A stretch of DNA of 64,000 nt, taken from the NCBI RefSeq assembly GCF_022549785.1, contig NZ_JAKZGO010000004.1:297603-361602 (forward strand). Direction: 5' to 3'. The DNA is from Belliella alkalica (lineage in GTDB: Bacteria; Bacteroidota; Bacteroidia; Cytophagales; Cyclobacteriaceae). Both the position numbers and the translations under genes were made by a program. The notes below the pieces were generated by a model. That model was not told where the DNA came from, did no database searches, and saw only the letters and a list, made by a program, of their open reading frames with translations. Every line of letters starts with the position of its first letter. Position 1 is the first letter of the stretch. Shown here one piece after another: positions 34,528 to 44,086 of this stretch.

Positions 34528-34733
34528 GTTTGATGGCTTTGGTCTCAGATGACCTAAAGCACTAAGCTACAAGGTTACAGTTGTAAGGTCTCTTTTTATT
34601 CTTTTGAAATTGAAGAACTCGAGACAACAAAAAATCCATCAGCGGAAAGAAACACCATTTAATCTTAGTTAAATTTGTTCACACGTTAGAAAGGTATTTT
34701 TTTGATATTTGCAATGAGTATAAAATTGATATT

Positions 34734-35681
34734 ATGAAAAATTTCCCCACCCTTGAAGAGATCAGAATTGCACATCAAAGAATTCAACCTTTTATCCACA
34801 AGACACCAATTATGAGCTCAGAAGCTATAAATCAAATGGCAGGCTGTGAGATATTCTTTAAATGTGAAAATTTTCAGAAAGTCGGTGCATTCAAGGCTAG
34901 AGGGGCAGCAAATGCAGTAGTCAAACTCACTGAAGAGCAAAAGAAAAATGGTGTAGCTACACACTCATCTGGTAATCACGCAGCCGCATTGGCTCGGGCA
35001 GCAACTGTGGCTGGAATTAAATCATACATCGTTATGCCATCTTCAGCTCCTGAGATCAAAAAGAAAGCTGTAAAATCTTATGGAGGTGAAATCATAGAAT
35101 GTGAGCCCAATTTGATAGCAAGGGAAACTACTTTAAATACGGTAGTGGAAAAGACTGGAGCCACATTTATTCCTCCTTATGATTATTTCGATGTCATTGA
35201 AGGACAAGCCACTTGCGCTCTGGAAATGTGGGAGGAAGGAATTGACTTCCATACCATCATGGCTCCAGTAGGTGGTGGTGGGCTTCTCGGAGGCACTGCA
35301 CTGACTACCAAATACATTTCACCCATAACCAAAGTTATTGGTGCTGAGCCTGAAGGGGCTGACGATGCTTTTAGATCATTTCAGTCAAAAAAACTAATCC
35401 CCATGCAAGGGCCAAATACCATAGCGGATGGATTATTGACATCTTTGGGGAAATTGAATTTTGAAATCATCTTGGACCATGTGGATGATATTCTCACGGT
35501 CAATGACGAAGAAATCATTGCTGCCATGCGCCTCATTTATGAAAGAATGAAAATAGTTATAGAACCCAGCTGTGCAGTTCCACTGGCAGCTTTGCTCAAA
35601 AATAAGGAGCATTTCAAAGGCCAAAAAGTTGGGATTATTTTAAGTGGAGGAAATGTTGATTTGGAGAAGTTGCCATTTTAA
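34734..35681 (+). CDS. PLP-dependent threonine/serine dehydratase (serine racemase-like)
   Basis: 315 residues, a single catalytic domain without the regulatory ACT-like domain of IlvA. PLP Lys in QKVGAFKARGAANA (about 51-64), phosphate-binding loop MAPVGGGGLLGG (about 180-191), SSGNHAAALARAA around 81 and C-terminal GIILSGGNVD. This architecture covers catabolic threonine dehydratases and serine racemases, which cannot be separated by sequence reading alone. It is monocistronic by position (96 bases to the next gene). Confidence 0.88.
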   Translation: MKNFPTLEEIRIAHQRIQPFIHKTPIMSSEAINQMAGCEIFFKCENFQKVGAFKARGAANAVVKLTEEQKKNGVATHSSGNHAAALARAATVAGIKSYIVMPSSAPEIKKKAVKSYGGEIIECEPNLIARETTLNTVVEKTGATFIPPYDYFDVIEGQATCALEMWEEGIDFHTIMAPVGGGGLLGGTALTTKYISPITKVIGAEPEGADDAFRSFQSKKLIPMQGPNTIADGLLTSLGKLNFEIILDHVDDILTVNDEEIIAAMRLIYERMKIVIEPSCAVPLAALLKNKEHFKGQKVGIILSGGNVDLEKLPF

Positions 35682-35776
35682 ATCAAAAAAAATAACTTTT
35701 TCATATTTTTTATAAAATTTGGTTTAGATTTAAACCAAATTTATCTGTTTTATATTGAATAAAATCAAAACTAGCA

Positions 35777-36652
35777 TTGAAAAGAACTGTGAAAGTTGGT
35801 CTGGTTCAGAATTCTTGTTCTAAAGACCTTGCCGAAAATAGAGAAAAAGCAATAGTGGGCATCAAGGAAGCTGCCAAAAATGGTGCCCAGATCATTTGCT
35901 TGCAGGAGCTTTTTGGCTCCTTATACTTCTGTGATGTAGAAGACCATTCGAATTTTGAACTTGCAGAAAAAATACCAGGTCCGTCTACTGATTTTCTTTC
36001 CCCTCTTGCCAAAGAATTGGGAGTCGTTATCATAGCATCACTCTTTGAAAAAAGAGCAGAAGGACTGTACCACAATACTACTGCGGTCTTGGACACAGAT
36101 GGGGCTTATTTGGGGAAATATAGGAAGATGCATATTCCCGATGATCCAGGATATTATGAAAAGTTCTATTTCACTCCTGGAGATTTGGGATACAAGGTGT
36201 TCAAGACTAAGGTTGCTACGATAGGGGTTCTGATCTGTTGGGATCAATGGTATCCCGAAGCTTCACGGATTACTGCATTGATGGGAGCAGAGATCTTGTT
36301 CTATCCTACTGCCATTGGTTGGCACAAAGACCAAGATGACACCACCAACAAAGAACAGTATCACGCTTGGCAGACCATTCAAAAATCCCATGCTGTGGCA
36401 AATGGTGTCCCTGTAGTTTCTGTGAATAGGGTAGGAGTAGAAGGGGATATGAGGTTTTGGGGAGGTTCTTTTGTCACCAATGCCTTTGGTTGGGTTACAT
36501 ATCAGGCCAGTCACGAAGATGAAATGGTACACGTAGAAGAATTGGACATGGAGAATTCTGATAGATATCGTACACATTGGCCTTTCCTCAGAGACAGGCG
36601 CATAGAAACCTACAGTCCCATCACCAAGCGTTATATAGATGAAGATGAATAG
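35777..36652 (+). CDS. aguB: N-carbamoylputrescine amidase
   Basis: Nitrilase-superfamily enzyme that hydrolyses N-carbamoylputrescine to putrescine. About 291 residues with the catalytic triad Glu (CLQELFGSLYF), Lys (YRKMHIPDDPGYYEK) and Cys (LICWDQWYPEA). There is no ATG near the N-terminus: the frame begins at TTG 35777 or GTG 35789 (giving MKVGLVQ). The next gene, agmatine deiminase, overlaps its end by 14 bases, which fixes the pathway assignment. Confidence 0.92.
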   Translation: MKRTVKVGLVQNSCSKDLAENREKAIVGIKEAAKNGAQIICLQELFGSLYFCDVEDHSNFELAEKIPGPSTDFLSPLAKELGVVIIASLFEKRAEGLYHNTTAVLDTDGAYLGKYRKMHIPDDPGYYEKFYFTPGDLGYKVFKTKVATIGVLICWDQWYPEASRITALMGAEILFYPTAIGWHKDQDDTTNKEQYHAWQTIQKSHAVANGVPVVSVNRVGVEGDMRFWGGSFVTNAFGWVTYQASHEDEMVHVEELDMENSDRYRTHWPFLRDRRIETYSPITKRYIDEDE

Positions 36653-37712
36653 CCTCTCACAAAAAACCGAATCACAAGCGACTCCAAAAGAATTGGGTTA
36701 TTCATTTCCTGCTGAATTTGCCACGCATCAATCGACTTGGCTGAGTTGGCCACACAAGGAAGCATCTTGGCCTGGGAAGATTCATACCATATTCCCTGCT
36801 TATGCAAATTTTGTGAAAGCTTTGGCAGCTGTAGAAGAAGTGCATATCAATGTAGCAGATCAACAAATGAAGTCCTTTGCTACACAACATTTGGAGGAAG
36901 TAGGCACAGACCTATCAAAAGTTTTTTTTCATGATTTCCCTACCAATGATGCTTGGTGTAGAGACCATGGTCCGGCCTTTTTGACAAATCCACTTTCAGA
37001 TCAGCCCAAGGCTTTGGTGAAATGGAATTACAACGCTTGGGGAGGAAAATATCCACCGTTTGACCTTGACAATCAGGTTCCATATCATATCGCCGCATAC
37101 AGAAATATCCCTTGTTTCACTCCAGGGATTATTATGGAGGGCGGTTCCATTGAGGTCAATGGTAAAGGGACTCTTTTGACCACTGAGGCTTGCCTTTGCA
37201 ACCCAAATAGAAACCCACACCTTACCAAACTTCAAATAGAAAAATACTTGGTCGATTATTACGGAGTAGAGAACATCCTTTGGCTAGGGGATGGGATTGA
37301 AGGGGATGATACAGATGGTCATATTGATGATCTGACGAGGTTTGTAAATGAAGACACTGTGCTGACAGTAGTGGAACACAACAAAAAGGATGTCAATTAC
37401 AAACCTTTGAAGGAAAACACCAAATTGCTTCACAAGCTTCGACTCGAAAATGGAAAGCAGTTGAATGTAATAGAACTTCCAATGCCTGCTCCAATTATAT
37501 TTGAAGATATGAGGTTACCGGCATCATATGCAAATTTCTACATTGCAAATGATCTTGTTGTAGTGCCTACTTTTAGGGATGACAATGATGAAAAAGCTTT
37601 GGAGACCATTGCTTCTGCTTTTCCCGAAAGAAAAGTAATTGGTATAGACTCTTTAGACTTAATCTGGGGACTTGGGAGTTTTCATTGCCTAAGTCAGCAG
37701 GAACCTATATAA
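36639..37712 (+). CDS. aguA: Agmatine deiminase
   Basis: Peptidyl-arginine-deiminase-fold enzyme converting agmatine to N-carbamoylputrescine. 357 residues. Key sites are TNDAWCRDHGPAF (Asp/Arg, about 104-116), EGGSIEVNGKGTLLTTEAC (about 168), DGHIDDLTRFVN (His/Asp, about 227) and the nucleophilic Cys in GLGSFHCLSQQEP at the C-terminus. Start at 36639 or the second Met 6 bases on; either way it overlaps aguB. The two genes make putrescine from agmatine. Confidence 0.94.
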   Translation: MKMNSLSQKTESQATPKELGYSFPAEFATHQSTWLSWPHKEASWPGKIHTIFPAYANFVKALAAVEEVHINVADQQMKSFATQHLEEVGTDLSKVFFHDFPTNDAWCRDHGPAFLTNPLSDQPKALVKWNYNAWGGKYPPFDLDNQVPYHIAAYRNIPCFTPGIIMEGGSIEVNGKGTLLTTEACLCNPNRNPHLTKLQIEKYLVDYYGVENILWLGDGIEGDDTDGHIDDLTRFVNEDTVLTVVEHNKKDVNYKPLKENTKLLHKLRLENGKQLNVIELPMPAPIIFEDMRLPASYANFYIANDLVVVPTFRDDNDEKALETIASAFPERKVIGIDSLDLIWGLGSFHCLSQQEPI

Positions 37713-37715
37713 ACT

Positions 37716-37744
37716 AAAAAAGCCCCAAATTTGGGGCTTTTTTA
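37716..37744. terminator. Bidirectional terminator between aguA and ompH
   Basis: AAAGCCCCAAA and TTTGGGGCTTT form an uninterrupted palindrome with A- and T-tracts on both sides. It can end aguA on the plus strand and the bam cluster on the minus strand. Confidence 0.85.
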
Positions 37745-37783
37745 TGTTTGTAGCGTTGCATTTATTGGTCAACTAATTCTGAA

Positions 37784-38338
37784 TTAGTTAGATCCACCTT
37801 GTACTCCACCTTGAGGGATTGGAATACCTAATTTCGTCAAGACCAATTCTGTAAATTTATCATCATCTCTAGTGTACAATAATACTGGAGCTTGGCCAGC
37901 TGACTCAGAAAAGATGTGAGTGTAGTTATTTTCGGCAGCTACTGCATTGATTGCATTGAATACCTTAGTTTGAACAGGCTCTAAAAGCTCCTGTAATTTT
38001 CTTTGGTAAGAAAGTTGTGAATCTTCTCTGTATTTTTCTAAGTCCTGATTTACTTTCGTAAGCTCTTGTTCTTTTGCATTTCTTGCTTCTTCAGTCATAG
38101 TCTGTGCAGCTTGTTGATAAGCCTGTACCTGTCTCTGAAAATCCGAAGTTTTTGTCTGGATTTGGGTTTGAAGTTGCTGCGAATAGTCTTGTATATCCGC
38201 CCCAATTTGCTCCATTTCTGGCATCAAATCCATAATCAATTCAACATTGGTATAGCCAATTTTTACTTCTTGAGCCTGAGCTACGAATCCTACGCAAAAG
38301 ATAGCGATTGCTGAAAGGATAAATTTTGCTTTCATCAT
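37784..38338 (-). CDS. OmpH/Skp family periplasmic chaperone (copy 2)
   Basis: 184 residues with a signal peptide (AIFCVGFVAQAQE). The mature protein starts with KIGYTNVELIMDLMPEMEQ and continues as long Gln/Glu-rich coiled coils (about 45-125), as in the Skp tentacles, ending with a beta segment and Gly/Gln-rich tail. It is expected to hold unfolded outer-membrane proteins on their way to BamA. It follows the first OmpH gene by 20 bases. Confidence 0.88.
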   Translation of the reverse strand: MMKAKFILSAIAIFCVGFVAQAQEVKIGYTNVELIMDLMPEMEQIGADIQDYSQQLQTQIQTKTSDFQRQVQAYQQAAQTMTEEARNAKEQELTKVNQDLEKYREDSQLSYQRKLQELLEPVQTKVFNAINAVAAENNYTHIFSESAGQAPVLLYTRDDDKFTELVLTKLGIPIPQGGVQGGSN

Positions 38339-38358
38339 TTTAGTTTTTATTTGTTTTT

Positions 38359-38892
38359 TTATTTGTTTTCTATTCCTAATTCTTCCAATACAAATTCAGA
38401 GTAATCATGACGTGGATCTGTATAGATCAAGCCCATATTGGCAGCTTTGTCATGCAAGGCAGCAAGCCCATTTCTTTTGGCCACCCGATCGATGGCATCA
38501 AAGATTTTGGATTGTAGTGGTTGTAGCAATTCTGATTGTTTTTGGTAATATTGGCCATTGATGCCAAATACCCTATTGTTGAATGCTACAGCACTCTTTT
38601 GCTTCTCTTCGATCGCAGCCATGCGTTCTTGATACATCTCCTCTGTCAATAATACTTCCTCTGCTTTTAAGTTGGAAAGCATTTCTTTAACTTCTCTTTC
38701 CAAATTTTGTGCCTCTTTTTTCCAAGAGGCGTTTAATGCTTCCAATTCATTCTGAACAAGCTTGTAATCAGGATGTTTGTTCAGGATATATTCGGAATCT
38801 ATATAGCCCCATTTTTGTGCTGATACTTGCTGAATCCCTGTTGTCATCACCAAACTTGCTGACAAAATTAACAAATTCAAGAAATTTTTCAT
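38359..38892 (-). CDS. OmpH/Skp family periplasmic chaperone (copy 1)
   Basis: 177 residues with a signal peptide (LLILSASLVMTTGIQQVSAQ). Mature start KWGYIDSEYILNKHPDYKL, then a coiled-coil hairpin (about 40-130) and a C-terminal strand region. It begins 2 bases after the bamA stop, so it is in the same operon. It is only moderately similar to copy 2, so the two chaperones have probably diverged in clients or in oligomer form. Confidence 0.88.
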   Translation of the reverse strand: MKNFLNLLILSASLVMTTGIQQVSAQKWGYIDSEYILNKHPDYKLVQNELEALNASWKKEAQNLEREVKEMLSNLKAEEVLLTEEMYQERMAAIEEKQKSAVAFNNRVFGINGQYYQKQSELLQPLQSKIFDAIDRVAKRNGLAALHDKAANMGLIYTDPRHDYSEFVLEELGIENK

Positions 38893-38894
38893 GA

Positions 38895-41609
38895 TTATCT
38901 GAATTGTTGTCCAATAGTAAAGTGGAATTGTGGACCAGATCTGCTTCCTCTTTGTGATTGATTAGTAATAAATCGTTCCTCAAGAGGATCAAAACCATAA
39001 CCCCAATCTATTCCCAATAAACCGAATGCCGGCATAAATATCCTTGCACCTACACCCGCAGACTTATAAAGATTGAACGGGTTATACTCTGCATAGGATC
39101 CCCAGTTATTTCCTGCCTCAGCAAAACCAAGTAGGAAAATCGTAGCAGATGGATTTGGTGATACCAAGAACCTCAACTCCATCACATGTTTGTTATAAGC
39201 TACACCACCTCTTCCACCTTGATTTGGTGTGAGGACTTGGTTTTCATAACCTCTCAGACCTATGATTTCCTGACCCAATGCAAAGTTGTTGAAGGTCATT
39301 CCATCACCACCAAGTACAAATCTTTCTAATGGAATCATGCCTATTCTATTTCCATAGGAGCCCAAGAAACCCATGTGTGACCTTGCACTGATGACCCATT
39401 TGGTAGAGCCAAATACAGGGGTATAGAATGTAGCATCAAACATCCACTTATGATACTCTAACCACTTGAACCGCTCTTCATCAGGAGATTCTCGGTTTAT
39501 ATTTTGATTAAGTGATGAATATGGTGGAGTAAATGATGTGGCCAAAGAGATATTAGAACCTAATCTTGGATAGATTGGGTTGTCAACGTTGTTTCTAGAG
39601 ATGGTCGTATTGAATGTTACACTGTTTGACCTTCCTGTATTATATGTCAAACCAAATCTTTCTCCAAATCTGTCAAAATTATAAACTTGATATTGAATGG
39701 AGTTACTAATCATAAAGTAATCATCCGGCCATGTTACTCTTTTTGCTAAACCTAAAGTGGCCCCTGTGATACTAAAAGAACCTCCATCACCAAATGGGTT
39801 TTGTGTTTGAACACCTCCAAATCCTGGAAAACCAATTTGTCTTTGAACAGAGTGGTTGAAACTAAAGCTTAGTGCATTTGGTTTTTTGCCACCAAACCAA
39901 GGCTCTGTCAAAGAGGCACTATAGTTTTGGAAAGATCTACCATTTGCTTGTACTCGCAATGAAAGTTTTTGTCCATCTCCTACAGGAAGCGGTCTCCATT
40001 TATCAAAATTACCAATGTTTTTGATGGAAAAGTTATTGAATACCAATCCAACAGTACCTACAAATCCGAAGAATCCACCCCAACCTCCAGACAGCTCTAC
40101 TTGGTCATTTGGTCTCTCTTCTAATTTAAACACGATATCTACTGTAGCATCCTCAAAGTTTGGACGCATATCAGGTTCTATATTTTCTGGATCGAAGTAT
40201 CCCAATTGTGATAGTTCTCGTATTGTTCTTACAAGTAAGCTTCTATTGAATTTTTGCCCTGGAAGGATTCGGATTTCACGCATTACCACATGGTCTGATG
40301 TCCTTTCGTTTCCTTCTATAGAGACAGAGTTCACAGTTACTTGTGGACCTTCAAGTATTCTCAATTCTATGTCAATAGAATCATTTTGAACATTGATTTC
40401 TACAGGGTCTATATTGAAAAATAGATAGCCATCATCTTGATAGAGCGAAGATATATCATCACCTTTTTGAGGATCATAATTCAATCTTTTGCTTAGTTTT
40501 TCTTTGTTATAAACATCACCTTTTTCGATACCTAGTTTTGCCAACAAAACGCTGTCCGAATAGATGTAGTTACCAGTAAAATTGATATCTCTATAATAAT
40601 ATTTGTTGCCTTCTTCTAATGATAAGCCTACGTTTACTGTAGTTTCTGAATACTTGTAAACTGTATCTGACAGGATTTCAGCGTCCCTAAATCCTCTGGA
40701 ATTATAGAAATCAATTACTTTTTCTTTGTCCTCTCTGAAGTCTTTTGTGACGAACTTCGAACCATTGAAAAAATTCAGTTTGAAGTTTTTATTCATATAT
40801 GTAATCACCTCTTCGTCAGAAACAGGATTTCTATATATAATTGCTTCTTTGGCAGATTTCGGAGTTGTATTGGTCAATCTACTGTAAAACTCTCTAAAAA
40901 TATGTAGCCTTGGATGTTCTTTTGTGCCTTTTAGTTTCCCTTTGACTTTTCTATCGCTGATCTCCTCATTACCTGAAATAATAATTTCATTGATTTTAAC
41001 TTTTGATTTAGTGTCAACATCAAATTTCAATTTAACACTATTTGGTAATGTGGTATCTCTTTCCTGAATTACTTTTACTTCAGTATTCAAGAAGCCTTTG
41101 TCCACAAAATACTGTCGAATATTCCTTTGGGAGGTATTGAGAACATCATCTCTTACTACTCTACCACGGATTTTGACTTTATCTTTTAGCTCACTTTCTT
41201 GGGTTTTGTTTACCCCAGAGAACTCCACCCTGCTGAACCTCGGCCTTTCGGTCAAATCCAACAATAGATAAATATCATCACCTTCTATTTTTGTCACTAA
41301 AATTTTAACATCGCCAATAATGCCTTGTCCCCAAAGTTTTTTTAGCGCATTGGAAATTGCATCTCCTGGTACTGAAATCATATCATCTACCTTCAATCCT
41401 GAAAGAGAAACAATCGCAATTTCATCAAGTGTTGCAAGACCCACAGCCTTGATTTCTGCTATCCTAAACTTTTGCGGTTTTGAATAATTAAGTTCCAAAA
41501 TATCCACCGGTTTTGGAGAGGTATAACGACTCTGACCCAAACGAATCTGAGCCTGAAGTGAACCTGCCGTAAGGAGGAGAGCTAGGATAATAAAGTACTT
41601 TTTCATCAA
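38895..41609 (-). CDS. bamA: Outer-membrane protein assembly factor BamA
   Basis: Omp85-family insertase. 904 residues with a signal peptide (IILALLLTAGSLQAQ). Several POTRA domains (about 50-480; for example VNKTQESELKDKVKIRGRVV and VSIEGNERTSDHVVMREIRI) precede a 16-strand barrel with the lid-loop motif region VLGGDGMTFNNF and RGYENQVL (about 780-800). It ends FHFTIGQQFR. Its operon with uppS and two ompH genes is the standard Bacteroidota arrangement. It starts 4 bases after the uppS stop. Confidence 0.95.
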   Translation of the reverse strand: MMKKYFIILALLLTAGSLQAQIRLGQSRYTSPKPVDILELNYSKPQKFRIAEIKAVGLATLDEIAIVSLSGLKVDDMISVPGDAISNALKKLWGQGIIGDVKILVTKIEGDDIYLLLDLTERPRFSRVEFSGVNKTQESELKDKVKIRGRVVRDDVLNTSQRNIRQYFVDKGFLNTEVKVIQERDTTLPNSVKLKFDVDTKSKVKINEIIISGNEEISDRKVKGKLKGTKEHPRLHIFREFYSRLTNTTPKSAKEAIIYRNPVSDEEVITYMNKNFKLNFFNGSKFVTKDFREDKEKVIDFYNSRGFRDAEILSDTVYKYSETTVNVGLSLEEGNKYYYRDINFTGNYIYSDSVLLAKLGIEKGDVYNKEKLSKRLNYDPQKGDDISSLYQDDGYLFFNIDPVEINVQNDSIDIELRILEGPQVTVNSVSIEGNERTSDHVVMREIRILPGQKFNRSLLVRTIRELSQLGYFDPENIEPDMRPNFEDATVDIVFKLEERPNDQVELSGGWGGFFGFVGTVGLVFNNFSIKNIGNFDKWRPLPVGDGQKLSLRVQANGRSFQNYSASLTEPWFGGKKPNALSFSFNHSVQRQIGFPGFGGVQTQNPFGDGGSFSITGATLGLAKRVTWPDDYFMISNSIQYQVYNFDRFGERFGLTYNTGRSNSVTFNTTISRNNVDNPIYPRLGSNISLATSFTPPYSSLNQNINRESPDEERFKWLEYHKWMFDATFYTPVFGSTKWVISARSHMGFLGSYGNRIGMIPLERFVLGGDGMTFNNFALGQEIIGLRGYENQVLTPNQGGRGGVAYNKHVMELRFLVSPNPSATIFLLGFAEAGNNWGSYAEYNPFNLYKSAGVGARIFMPAFGLLGIDWGYGFDPLEERFITNQSQRGSRSGPQFHFTIGQQFR

Positions 41610-41613
41610 TTAT

Positions 41614-42390
41614 TTATGATTTAATCTGAGTTCCGGTTTTACCAAACCTTCTCTCTCTCTTTTGATAATCCAGAATAGCAGCTTCTAAATGCTCTTTTCT
41701 GAAATCAGGCCACAACACATCTGTAAAATACAGCTCTGTATAGGCCATTTGCCAAAGTAGAAAATTGCTGATTCTCAGCTCTCCACTTGTCCTGATCAAT
41801 AATTCTGGATCAGGCATGTCATCCGTATTTAAATGAGAAGCAATAGCTTCCTGATTTATTTCTTCCAAGGTCATTTGACCATCAACTACTTTTTTGGCAA
41901 TGTTTTTTACTGCTTGCTCCAATTCCCACCGTCCACTATAGCTTAATGCTAGGTTTACCCTGACTCCAGTGTTGTTTTTAGTGGTTTCTACTGTGTTTCT
42001 AAGATTCCTCTGCATACTTTCGGGTAAACTTTTTATGTCTCCTATTGCTGTTAGGCGGACATTGTTTTTCACCATTCTTGGGAGTTCACTTATAAAACTG
42101 TTGATCATAATTTCCATCAAGGCACTTACCTCATCAGCTGGTCTCGACCAGTTTTCTGTGGAGAATGCATAAAGAGTTACTATTTTCACTCCCAGATCAT
42201 CTGCTGCTTCTATTGTGTCACGTACTGCTGCTAGGGCATGTTTATGACCAAACACTCGCATAGCACCCTTTTTTTGTGCCCAACGACCATTGCCGTCCAT
42301 GATTATAGCTATATGTCGAGGGATTTTTGTACTGTCTATTGATTCCTTCATTCCGTTCAAATCCAAATACGGTTTTTTTTGGAGGTACAA
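41614..42390 (-). CDS. uppS: Isoprenyl transferase (undecaprenyl diphosphate synthase)
   Basis: cis-Prenyltransferase making the C55 lipid carrier for peptidoglycan and O-antigen. 258 residues. Motifs are HIAIIMDGNGRWAQKKG (catalytic Asp, about 27-43), FGHKHA, TLYAFSTENWSRP (about 92) and the C-terminal IRTSGELRISNFLLWQMAYT and FTDVLWPDF. The N-terminus has a short extension (MYLQKKPYLDLNG), so a Met at residue 14 could be the true start. Confidence 0.95.
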   Translation of the reverse strand: MYLQKKPYLDLNGMKESIDSTKIPRHIAIIMDGNGRWAQKKGAMRVFGHKHALAAVRDTIEAADDLGVKIVTLYAFSTENWSRPADEVSALMEIMINSFISELPRMVKNNVRLTAIGDIKSLPESMQRNLRNTVETTKNNTGVRVNLALSYSGRWELEQAVKNIAKKVVDGQMTLEEINQEAIASHLNTDDMPDPELLIRTSGELRISNFLLWQMAYTELYFTDVLWPDFRKEHLEAAILDYQKRERRFGKTGTQIKS

Positions 42391-42434
42391 AAATGCTATT
42401 TCTTTTTCAATATTCTAACCTAACGGTCAATTAA

Positions 42435-43205
42435 TTAATAAGCATAACATTTATATGAGTTAATGGAGTAGCTTATGCTGACTCCCAAAAAATAATACCA
42501 GTCTTTGTCACTGTAATTCCCGAAGTAAATACTGTTTCTCACTTCATCTGGTAGTGGTTGAATATTTCCGTCGTTATCTGTAGTTCTCAGGAATCTTTCT
42601 TGACTGTCTATTCTGTCCAAGAAATCAGTAAAGGTCGCCCGAAACCCTAGTTCCATGGCTAGGATCCAATTGTTAGTGATTTTGTATTTTACTCCTATAC
42701 CAAATGGAATGACCGGGGTTGCCAATGAATATCTTCCTCTATCATCATTTCCGTCAAAATTGAATGCACCCCTTCCAGAAAAGTAGGTAAACCCAAGACC
42801 AAAGAATCCATAAGGTGAGTACCTATGCTCCGATTGCGGATGTAAATAATCCAGAAAATGATATTCCATCACTGCTGAAGCTTCAAAGATATTTCCTTTG
42901 AAATATGCATTTCGAAACTCTGATACAGGATCTATTGGATTTATATTATCTGCTGCACTGATACGGCCATATGATAAACCTGCCCTCAGTGACCAAACAT
43001 TGTCAAAATTTCGTCTGCCAAACAACGTGCCTTGAAGTCCTACTCTGCCTTTGTCTAATCTTCTGACAATATCACCTGAGTACGCAGCCACTCCCAAGCC
43101 TCCTCCAATTTCATATTGTTGTGCTTTCACCTCTACAATCGACAGCATGCACAATAGGCATAATGTCACTGAATATACAAGGAGACTAAAGTTGACTTTT
43201 TTCAA
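42435..43205 (-). CDS. Outer-membrane barrel protein (DUF6089-like)
   Basis: About 256 residues. The start is uncertain because only non-ATG codons are available: TTG at 43205 gives a clean signal peptide (MKKVNFSLLVYSVTLCLLCM..., ending EVKAQ), and a GTG at 43247 is further upstream. The mature part shows GGGLGVAAYSGDI at its beginning, several amphipathic strands and a Tyr/Phe-rich end (WYYFLGVSISYSINSY). In this clade such a barrel gene often precedes uppS-bamA, as here (44 bases upstream). It is an 8-strand-type porin-like fold of unknown role. Confidence 0.8.
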   Translation of the reverse strand: MKKVNFSLLVYSVTLCLLCMLSIVEVKAQQYEIGGGLGVAAYSGDIVRRLDKGRVGLQGTLFGRRNFDNVWSLRAGLSYGRISAADNINPIDPVSEFRNAYFKGNIFEASAVMEYHFLDYLHPQSEHRYSPYGFFGLGFTYFSGRGAFNFDGNDDRGRYSLATPVIPFGIGVKYKITNNWILAMELGFRATFTDFLDRIDSQERFLRTTDNDGNIQPLPDEVRNSIYFGNYSDKDWYYFLGVSISYSINSYKCYAY

Positions 43206-43380
43206 GACGTTGCAATTTATGAAGTACTTAACGATATAAAAACCCACTTTGGTATTTACAGGGTTAATTTATGTTAAGACTAGGTTTCGACTCACAAAGA
43301 TGAAAAGATTAGTGTCAATTCACAAGTTCTTCTCTTGCTTAAATCTCACCTCCTCTATCTCAATTTCTCCTCCTAAACCA

Positions 43381-43388
43381 TATATTTG
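43381..43388 (+). promoter_or_regulatory. Possible -7 element for the M23 peptidase gene
   Basis: TATATTTG fits TAnnTTTG and lies 26 bases before the start codon. No good -33 TTTG is seen 19-21 bases upstream. Confidence 0.3.
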
Positions 43389-43414
43389 CTACACGTTTCA
43401 AAAAAAATATATCT

Positions 43415-44086
43415 ATGTCCGTGGAAATTTTTAATTCTTTAGATTGCTTCCCTATTATGGGAGAGAAGCTTAATCGATCAAATACACTTCCTTTGGATTT
43501 TTCCCCTTCAAACAAAGATTTGGCTTTGGTGGAATTGGAGATCACTGGTGAATTTGATTCTTATGTTTTTGGGCAGTTGAAGAGTGCAGGTAAGGATTAT
43601 GGTATTGGTGGTTACATGGAGCACAGATCCATTTACAGTAGAAGCGATGTTTTTGTAACTCAGGATCAGGATTTTAGGGATATTCATTTAGGTATTGATA
43701 TCTGGACTGTTGCAGGACACCCTGTCTTTGCTCCTTTGGATGGAGAAATTCACAGCTTTCAGGACAATGCTGGATTTGGAAATTATGGACCAACTATCAT
43801 TCTTCAACATAGTATTGAAGGTAGGACTCTTTACAGTCTTTATGGGCATTTATCAATCAAAGACTTGCAGGGAATTGCAATAGGCCAAAATATAAAAAAA
43901 GGTGATTTGCTTTGCCATTTGGGGCCCTTTCCTGAAAATGGAGACTGGCCTCCTCATTTGCATTTCCAATTGATGTGGGACATGCATGGGATGAGTGGGG
44001 ACTTCCCTGGTGTTTGTTCCCACAGAGAAAAGGAGAAGTTTCTCAAAATTTGCCCTGATCCAAATTTAATTATTGGTTTTCAGTAA
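43415..44086 (+). CDS. M23-family (LytM-like) metallopeptidase without signal peptide
   Basis: 223 residues. The LytM fold has HLGIDIWTVAGHPVFAPLDG (Zn ligands His and Asp of HxxxD, about 91-110), TLYSLYGHLS (about 140) and PPHLHFQL (HxH, about 181). All expected zinc and catalytic residues are present, so it should be an active endopeptidase fold. Unlike most family members it has no signal peptide or membrane helix, so it may act on a cytoplasmic or non-wall substrate, or be exported another way. Its 3' end overlaps the convergent coaX gene by 17 bases. Confidence 0.85.
   Translation: MSVEIFNSLDCFPIMGEKLNRSNTLPLDFSPSNKDLALVELEITGEFDSYVFGQLKSAGKDYGIGGYMEHRSIYSRSDVFVTQDQDFRDIHLGIDIWTVAGHPVFAPLDGEIHSFQDNAGFGNYGPTIILQHSIEGRTLYSLYGHLSIKDLQGIAIGQNIKKGDLLCHLGPFPENGDWPPHLHFQLMWDMHGMSGDFPGVCSHREKEKFLKICPDPNLIIGFQ

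Noticed and set aside
37784-38892. Recent duplication of the ompH gene
   Set aside because: The two proteins share fold and layout but little direct sequence, so duplication is old and the arrangement is common in the phylum.
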